A stretch of DNA of 64,000 nucleotides from the NCBI GenBank assembly GCA_964581115.1, contig CAZOMY010000002.1:124001-188000 (forward strand), read 5' to 3'. Below are positions 59,323-64,000 of this stretch, piece after piece (the first letter of the stretch is position 1; each line of letters opens with the position of its first letter). The notes under the pieces are model-generated. The model saw nothing but the letters and a program-made list of their open reading frames with translations, was not told where the DNA came from and made no database searches. Position numbers and translations under genes: made by a program. The stretch is from 2-02-FULL-55-14 sp964581115. GTDB taxonomy: Bacteria > Bacteroidota > Ignavibacteria > UBA10030.

Positions 59323-60659
59323 GCAAGCTGACAGAGACGTTCACGAACATCTTCAAGATCCAGGAACTCCGAGAGCGGTTGTTGTTCACCGCCCTGCTCC
59401 TGATCATCGTTCGCATCGGGTCGCATGTGACGCTTCCCGGCGTCGACGCCGTTCTGCTGGCCGACACCATCCGCAAAAGCAGCGAGAACACGCTCTTTGG
59501 ACTCTATGACCTGTTCGTCGGCGGCGCGTTCAGCAACGCGGCGATCTTCGCGCTGGGCATCATGCCGTACATCAGCGCCTCCATCGTCATCCAGCTGCTC
59601 GGCGCCGTCATCCCCTATTTCCAGAAGCTCCAGAAGGAGGGAGAGGACGGGCGGAAGAAGATCACGCAGTACACCCGCTATGGAACGGTGCTCGTCTCCC
59701 TGCTGCAGGCCAGCGGCGTGGTCGTGAAGCTTCTATCGACCGACACGGCGGCGGGACCGATCGTTCCCGAGGCCGTCCGCGGACTGGGCTTCACGATCAG
59801 CACGATGATCATTCTGACGTCGGGCACGGTCTTCATGATGTGGCTGGGGGAGCAGATCACGGAGCGCGGTATCGGCAACGGCATCTCGCTCATCATCTTC
59901 ATCGGCATCATCGCCCGGTTCCCTCACGCCGTGCTGGATGAGTTCCAACTCGTGACGTCGGGCGCGCGCAACCTGATCGTCGAGCTCGTGATCTTTGCCG
60001 CCATGGGATTCATCGTCGCGGCGGTCATTCTGGTGACGCAGGGGACCCGGCGCATTCCCGTTCAGTATGCGAAGCGCGTCGTCGGCCGCAAGGTGTACGG
60101 CGGCGTCACGCAGTACATTCCGCTTCGCGTCAACACGGCGGGCGTCATGCCGATCATCTTCGCCCAGGCGGTCATGTTCATTCCCCAGATCGTCTTCTCG
60201 TTCTTCCCCGAAAGCGAGTGGATGCAGACGGTCCATACGGAATGGTTCTCGTACGACTCGTGGACGTATTCGATCATCTACGGTCTCGTCATCGTCTTCT
60301 TCACCTACTTCTACACGGCCATCGCCTTCAACCCGAAGGATGTGGCCGACAACATGAAGAAGCAGGGCGGATTCATTCCGGGCATCCGGCCGGGGTCGCA
60401 CACGGCCGATTTCGTGGACAACATCCTGACGAAGATCACCCTGCCGGGTTCGATCTTCCTGGCGTTGATCGCCATTCTGCCGACGGCGCTCATCAAGATG
60501 GGTATCACGCCGAATTTTGCGTCGTTCTTCGGCGGCACAAGCCTGCTCATCGTCGTCGGCGTTGCGCTCGATACGTTACAGCAGGTCGAATCACATCTGC
60601 TGATGCGTCACTACGACGGATTCATGAAGAGCGGCAAGCTGCGCGGCCGCCGGTCCTGA
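59319..60659 (+). CDS. secY: Protein translocase subunit SecY
   Basis: A 446-aa channel protein with ten expected helices. ELRERLLFTALLLIIVRIGSH (TM1), LFVGGAFSNAAIFALGIMPYI-type plug/TM2, EQITERGIGNGISLIIF, and GFIPGIRPG in the cytoplasmic loop are standard. It works with the SecE encoded at 34096. Starts inside the rplO stop. The gene after it is map; adk, often found between them, is absent. Confidence 0.98.
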   Translation: MSKLTETFTNIFKIQELRERLLFTALLLIIVRIGSHVTLPGVDAVLLADTIRKSSENTLFGLYDLFVGGAFSNAAIFALGIMPYISASIVIQLLGAVIPYFQKLQKEGEDGRKKITQYTRYGTVLVSLLQASGVVVKLLSTDTAAGPIVPEAVRGLGFTISTMIILTSGTVFMMWLGEQITERGIGNGISLIIFIGIIARFPHAVLDEFQLVTSGARNLIVELVIFAAMGFIVAAVILVTQGTRRIPVQYAKRVVGRKVYGGVTQYIPLRVNTAGVMPIIFAQAVMFIPQIVFSFFPESEWMQTVHTEWFSYDSWTYSIIYGLVIVFFTYFYTAIAFNPKDVADNMKKQGGFIPGIRPGSHTADFVDNILTKITLPGSIFLALIAILPTALIKMGITPNFASFFGGTSLLIVVGVALDTLQQVESHLLMRHYDGFMKSGKLRGRRS

Positions 60660-60669
60660 ACCATCGGAG

Positions 60670-61425
60670 ATGGCACGGACCAAGAGCGCGCAGGAGTTGG
60701 AACGGATGCGGGAAGCTTGCCGCATCGTCGCCGAAGTGCTGCGGTTGATCGGACAGCAGGTGCGTCCGGGCGTCACGACGGGGGAACTGGATTCGGCAGC
60801 CGAGCAATACATCCGTTCGCGCGGCGGTATACCGGCCTTCAAAGGCTACGGCCCGTCCGACAACCCGTTCCCGGCCACGCTCTGCACATCGGTGAACGAA
60901 GAAGTGGTGCACGGCATCCCCGGGCGAAGGGTGCTGACGGACGGCGACATCGTCTCGGTCGATGTCGGCGTGCTGAAGGATGGTTGGTACGGCGACGCGG
61001 CCAGGACCTTTGCCGTCGGGACGATCAGTGCGGAGACGCAACGGCTGTTGCGCGTGACGGAAGAGTCGCTGAACCTGGGGATCGGGGCGATGCGCTCGGG
61101 CAACCGGGTGCACGACATCTCTTCGGCCGTCCAGGTCCACGTTGAAGAAGCGGGCTTCTCCGTCGTCCGCGACCTTTGCGGACACGGCGTGGGGAAGGAT
61201 CTGCACGAAGAGCCGAGCGTCCCGAACTTCGGCAAGAGAGGGACGGGAGCGGCGCTTGTCGACGGCATGACCCTGGCGATCGAACCGATGGTGAATGCCG
61301 GAGGGTGGCAGGTGCAGGTGCTCGAGGATGGATGGACCGTGGTCACGAAAGACGGCAAGCCTTCTGCCCATTTTGAACATACGGTGGCGTTGGTCAACGG
61401 GCGTCCGGAGATCCTGACGCTGTGA
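60670..61425 (+). CDS. map: Type I methionine aminopeptidase
   Basis: A 251-aa metallopeptidase removing initiator Met. Metal ligands are in place: SVDVGVLKDGWYGDAAR (two Asp), GHGVGKDLHEEP (His), AIEPMV (Glu) and HFEHTVAL (Glu). 10 nt after secY. Confidence 0.97.
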   Translation: MARTKSAQELERMREACRIVAEVLRLIGQQVRPGVTTGELDSAAEQYIRSRGGIPAFKGYGPSDNPFPATLCTSVNEEVVHGIPGRRVLTDGDIVSVDVGVLKDGWYGDAARTFAVGTISAETQRLLRVTEESLNLGIGAMRSGNRVHDISSAVQVHVEEAGFSVVRDLCGHGVGKDLHEEPSVPNFGKRGTGAALVDGMTLAIEPMVNAGGWQVQVLEDGWTVVTKDGKPSAHFEHTVALVNGRPEILTL

Positions 61426-61438
61426 ATGATGAAGCCGC

Positions 61439-61455
61439 ACGAAGCACGAAACACC
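61439..61455 (+). repeat. Short ACGAAGC/ACGAAAC phrase repeat
   Basis: GCACGAAGCACGAAACAC between map and infA, the same wording as 27124-27143. It is non-coding, in the 102-bp spacer. Confidence 0.45.
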
Positions 61456-61527
61456 CATGGATGATCCTGTGATGCTTGGGCCTCTTGTGGCCGGCGATCA
61501 CTCGTTCGGTTGAACTCAATTACGCAC

Positions 61528-61746
61528 GTGGCCAAACAAGGACCGATCAAACTGGATGGAGTCATCACGGAGACGTTGCCGAACGCGACGTTTCGCGTGA
61601 AGCTGGACAACGGGGTTGAGATCTTGGCGCACATCTCCGGCAAGATGCGCATGCATTACATCAAGATCCTCGTCGGCGACCGCGTCACCGTGGAAATGTC
61701 GCCCTACGACCTCACGAAGGGACGCATCACGTATCGGTACAAGTAG
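61528..61746 (+). CDS. infA: Translation initiation factor IF-1
   Basis: A 72-aa OB-fold protein: AKQGPIKLDGVITETLPNATFRVKL, HISGKMRMHYIKILVGDRVTVEMSPYD and end KGRITYRYK. GTG start at 61528 yields the exact family length; an open frame upstream to 61510 would add an unusual N-terminus. Confidence 0.97.
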   Translation: MAKQGPIKLDGVITETLPNATFRVKLDNGVEILAHISGKMRMHYIKILVGDRVTVEMSPYDLTKGRITYRYK

Positions 61747-61903
61747 CTGAGAGTGGATTTCGCGCAGGCGCCCGCCACGCAAAGGGCGCTCGCAGAAACA
61801 AGTGAATGTGGTGACACGAAACGTTGCGGTCGCTGCTGACGCTGCGAACGCCGCGTGAAACATCACCGAGATGGCGTCAGAGAATCGTAAATCGAGGTAA
61901 GGT

Positions 61904-62017
61904 ATGAAAGTCCGTTCGTCCGTCCGGAAGATCTGCGAGAACTGCAAGATCATCCGCCGAAAAGGGGTTGTGAAGGTCATCTGTAAGAATCCCAAGCACA
62001 AGCAACGTCAAGGTTAA
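61904..62017 (+). CDS. rpmJ: 50S ribosomal protein bL36, zinc type
   Basis: A 37-aa protein: MKVRSSVRKICENCKIIRRK ... VVKVICKNPKHKQRQG. Zinc ligands C11, C14, C27 and H32 are present. GAGGTAAGGT precedes the ATG. The 157-bp spacer before it holds an imperfect GGCGCCC/GGGCGCT hairpin and no gene. Confidence 0.97.
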   Translation: MKVRSSVRKICENCKIIRRKGVVKVICKNPKHKQRQG

Positions 62018-62033
62018 TCCGAGGAGCGGCACT

Positions 62034-62414
62034 GTGGCACGAATCGCAGGCGTGGACCTTCCGAAAAACAAGCGGGCCGAGATCGGCCTGACCTACATTT
62101 ACGGCATCGGTCGTTCGACGGCTTTAGAGATCCTCCAGAAGTCGAAGGTGGACCCGGGCAAGAAAGTGGCGGACCTGTCTGATGAGGAGGTGGCGACGAT
62201 CCGCTCTATCATCCAGAACGACTACAAGGTCGAAGGCGCGCTGAGGAGCGAGACGCAGCTGAACATCAAGCGCCTCATGGATATCGGCTGCTACCGCGGG
62301 CTGCGCCATCGCAAGGGGCTCCCGACGCGGGGCCAGCGGACGCGGACGAATTCCCGTACCCGCAAGGGAAAGCGGAAGACCGTGGCCGGCAAGAAGAAGG
62401 CAGAGAAGAAGTAA
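62034..62414 (+). CDS. rpsM: 30S ribosomal protein uS13
   Basis: A 126-aa protein: ARIAGVDLPKNKRAEIGLTYIYGIG, then RGLRHRKGLPTRGQRTRTN and a basic tail. GTG start at 62034, 16 nt after rpmJ. Confidence 0.98.
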   Translation: MARIAGVDLPKNKRAEIGLTYIYGIGRSTALEILQKSKVDPGKKVADLSDEEVATIRSIIQNDYKVEGALRSETQLNIKRLMDIGCYRGLRHRKGLPTRGQRTRTNSRTRKGKRKTVAGKKKAEKK

Positions 62415-62456
62415 CCGGACGCCACACCGACCGTCCGGACAATCAGGAGAACATCT

Positions 62457-62855
62457 GTGGCCAAGACTGCGAGCGCACCCGTCACCAAGAAAAAGAAGAA
62501 GGTCCACGTCGACGCCAACGGCAAGGCGTTCATCAAGGCGACCTTCAACAACACCATCATCACGCTGACCGACACGTACGGCAACGTGATCGCCTGGTCG
62601 ACGTCGGGCAAGAACGGATTCAAGGGTTCGCGCAAGAGCACGCCGTTCGCGGCGCAGGTCGCCGGCGAGGCGGCCGCAAAGGAGGCCTACGACCTCGGGC
62701 TGCGCAAGGTGGAGGTCTTCATCAAGGGACCCGGTGGCGGACGCGAGGCGGCCGTCCGGTCGCTTCAGACGGCGGGTCTCGAGGTCACGATGATCCGCGA
62801 CATCACCCCAATTCCGCACAACGGCTGCCGCGCACCGAAGCGGCGCCGGGTCTAA
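62457..62855 (+). CDS. rpsK: 30S ribosomal protein uS11
   Basis: A 132-aa platform protein: KAFIKATFNNTIITLTDTYGNVI, KGSRKSTPFAAQ and ITPIPHNGCRAPKRRRV. GTG start at 62457, with CAGGAG upstream. Confidence 0.98.
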   Translation: MAKTASAPVTKKKKKVHVDANGKAFIKATFNNTIITLTDTYGNVIAWSTSGKNGFKGSRKSTPFAAQVAGEAAAKEAYDLGLRKVEVFIKGPGGGREAAVRSLQTAGLEVTMIRDITPIPHNGCRAPKRRRV

Positions 62856-62876
62856 TCGAAGGTCGACAGGAGACGT

Positions 62877-63506
62877 ATGGCACGGTACACGGACGCCAGC
62901 TGCAAGCTGTGCCGCCGGGAACGGCAGAAGTTGTTCCTCAAGGGCACGAAGTGCTACACCGAGAAATGCCCGCTCGACAAGCGCGCCTACCCGCCGGGAC
63001 AGCACGGCCAGTCGCGCCGTCAGCGCATCTCAGAGTACGGGGTGCAGCTTCGCGAGAAGCAGAAGGTGCGCCGCATCTACGGCGTGCAGGAGACGCAGTT
63101 CCGCAATTACTTCGAGCGGGCGACACGCGCCACGGGCCGTACGGGCGACGCGCTCGTGAAGATCCTTGAGCGCCGCCTCGACAACGTCATCTACCGTCTC
63201 GGTTTTGCGCCGTCGCGGAAATCGGCGCGCCAGCTCGTCCTGCATCGTCACTTCACGGTCAACGGCCAGATCGTCAACGTGCCGTCGTATCTGCTGAAGG
63301 GTGGCGACGTCATCCAGGTGCGGGAGCACAGTAAGAAGCTGGAACTCATCCACAGCTCGCTGAAGAGGATGAAGGACAACGCGTTGTCGCCGTGGTTGAG
63401 TCTCGACAAGGCCAACCTGTCGGGTACGTTCCTCAACATCCCGGAACGGGCGGACATTCCGCTCAACGCCAACGAGCAGCTTGTCGTCGAATTGTACTCG
63501 AAGTAA
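62877..63506 (+). CDS. rpsD: 30S ribosomal protein uS4, zinc-binding form
   Basis: A 209-aa protein. The N-terminus has CKLCRRERQKLFLKGTKCYTEKC, the four-Cys zinc site of the C+ form. The S4 RNA-binding domain (RLDNVIYRLGFAPSRKSARQLVLH) follows. S4 often represses the alpha operon. Confidence 0.98.
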   Translation: MARYTDASCKLCRRERQKLFLKGTKCYTEKCPLDKRAYPPGQHGQSRRQRISEYGVQLREKQKVRRIYGVQETQFRNYFERATRATGRTGDALVKILERRLDNVIYRLGFAPSRKSARQLVLHRHFTVNGQIVNVPSYLLKGGDVIQVREHSKKLELIHSSLKRMKDNALSPWLSLDKANLSGTFLNIPERADIPLNANEQLVVELYSK

Positions 63507-63572
63507 TGTCAGTGCCGGCCGTGCGGCGACCGCGCGGCCGGGTCCAGGCACCCAGAGGACCGCAGACCTCCT

Positions 63573-64000
63573 ATGAGCACATCACTCGTTCAGATGCCCG
63601 AAAAAGTAGAACTGGATGCCGAGTCGGCCTCCGCGTCGTTCGGCCGGTTCGTCTTGCAGCCGCTTGACAAGGGCTTCGGCGTCACCATCGGCAATTCCCT
63701 GCGCCGTGTCCTCCTGTCGTCGCTTCCCGGCTCGGCCATCACGGCCATCCGGATCGACGGGATCCAGCACGAATTCTCGACCATTAAAGGCATGGTCGAG
63801 GACGTGGCGGACTTCATCCTGAACCTGAAACAGGTCCGCCTGCGCGCCACGAACAAGAAGGTCGGCAAGGTGACGGTCCCCGTGAAGGGGGCCGGAACGC
63901 TGACCGCCGGTCATATCCAGAAGGCTTCCCCTGAGGTTGAGATCCTCAACCCCGACCTCGTCCTGGCTCATCTCGGCAAGGATGCGGCGTTCGACCTCGA
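63573..64000 (+). CDS. rpoA: RNA polymerase alpha subunit, 5' part
   Basis: The first 142 residues before the window edge: FGRFVLQPLDKGFGVTIGNSLRRVLLSSLPGSAITAIRIDG is the alpha-NTD assembly region, followed by the HEFSTIKGMVEDVADFILNLK segment. The ATG at 63573 is set by homology. The alpha-CTD and, presumably, rplQ lie outside. Confidence 0.97.
   Translation, partial: MSTSLVQMPEKVELDAESASASFGRFVLQPLDKGFGVTIGNSLRRVLLSSLPGSAITAIRIDGIQHEFSTIKGMVEDVADFILNLKQVRLRATNKKVGKVTVPVKGAGTLTAGHIQKASPEVEILNPDLVLAHLGKDAAFDL

Overview
The window reads as a GC-rich (low-60s percent by eye) chromosomal segment of a bacterium from the Bacteroidota/Chlorobi (FCB) side of the tree, possibly a Kapaibacteria- or Ignavibacteria-like lineage. 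This placement is inferred from the mix of families (DUF2911, DUF1573, DUF2723, secreted PIG-L deacetylase, TlpA-like lipoprotein) and was not tested by phylogeny. A run of 100 N at 10367-10466 shows the sequence is a scaffolded draft. Many genes have recognisable Shine-Dalgarno sites, and GTG and TTG starts are common.

Region 1 (1-27.7 kb) is metabolic and almost entirely on the minus strand. It starts with a Rossmann-fold protein, an aldehyde dehydrogenase and a TlpA-like lipoprotein. A plus-strand cassette follows: secreted PIG-L deacetylase, 47-aa membrane microprotein, Na+/solute symporter, joined by ATGA overlaps. Then come DUF2911, a Tat-signal class V aminotransferase-like protein, two secreted CocE/S15 hydrolases around a DUF1648 membrane protein, and a Cys/Met-metabolism PLP enzyme. 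From 17.7 to 27.1 kb lies a lower phenylacetate-type beta-oxidation set: PaaJ-like thiolase, PaaH split into two overlapping genes, PaaG-like isomerase, PaaF-like hydratase and a third, 6-oxocyclohexenecarbonyl-CoA-hydrolase-like crotonase. Two unrelated units sit among them: a DUF1573-rhodanese-MauE envelope redox cassette and a metallophosphoesterase/PQQ-propeller lipoprotein.

Region 2 (27.9-32.5 kb) is plus strand: a GlnE-type glutamine synthetase adenylyltransferase, preceded by a -10-like box that would make it nearly leaderless, overlapping a DUF2723 membrane protein.

Region 3 (32.5-34.1 kb) is a tRNA cluster, Thr(UGU)-Tyr-Gly(UCC)-Thr(GGU)-rpmG-Trp. Its first four genes follow the order of Escherichia coli thrU-tyrU-glyT-thrT-tufB, but rpmG stands where tuf would be. 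AT-rich inverted-repeat spacers with shared ends separate the tRNAs. Short palindromes interrupt tRNA-like T-loop sequence at the same point (TTC^GA) in a degenerate fragment and in two tandem copies of the tRNA-Trp 3' half. This is the most unusual part of the window.

Region 4 (34.1-64 kb) is one uninterrupted plus-strand gene-expression supercluster: secE-nusG-rplKAJL-rpoBC, rpsLG-fusA-tuf, the S10 and spc operons with secY-map-infA-rpmJ (no adk), and rpsM-rpsK-rpsD-rpoA, with rpoA cut by the window end. A consensus-like promoter (TTGACA-17-TATCTT) precedes rpsL, an L10-type leader precedes rplJ, and paired hairpins lie between rplL and rpoB.
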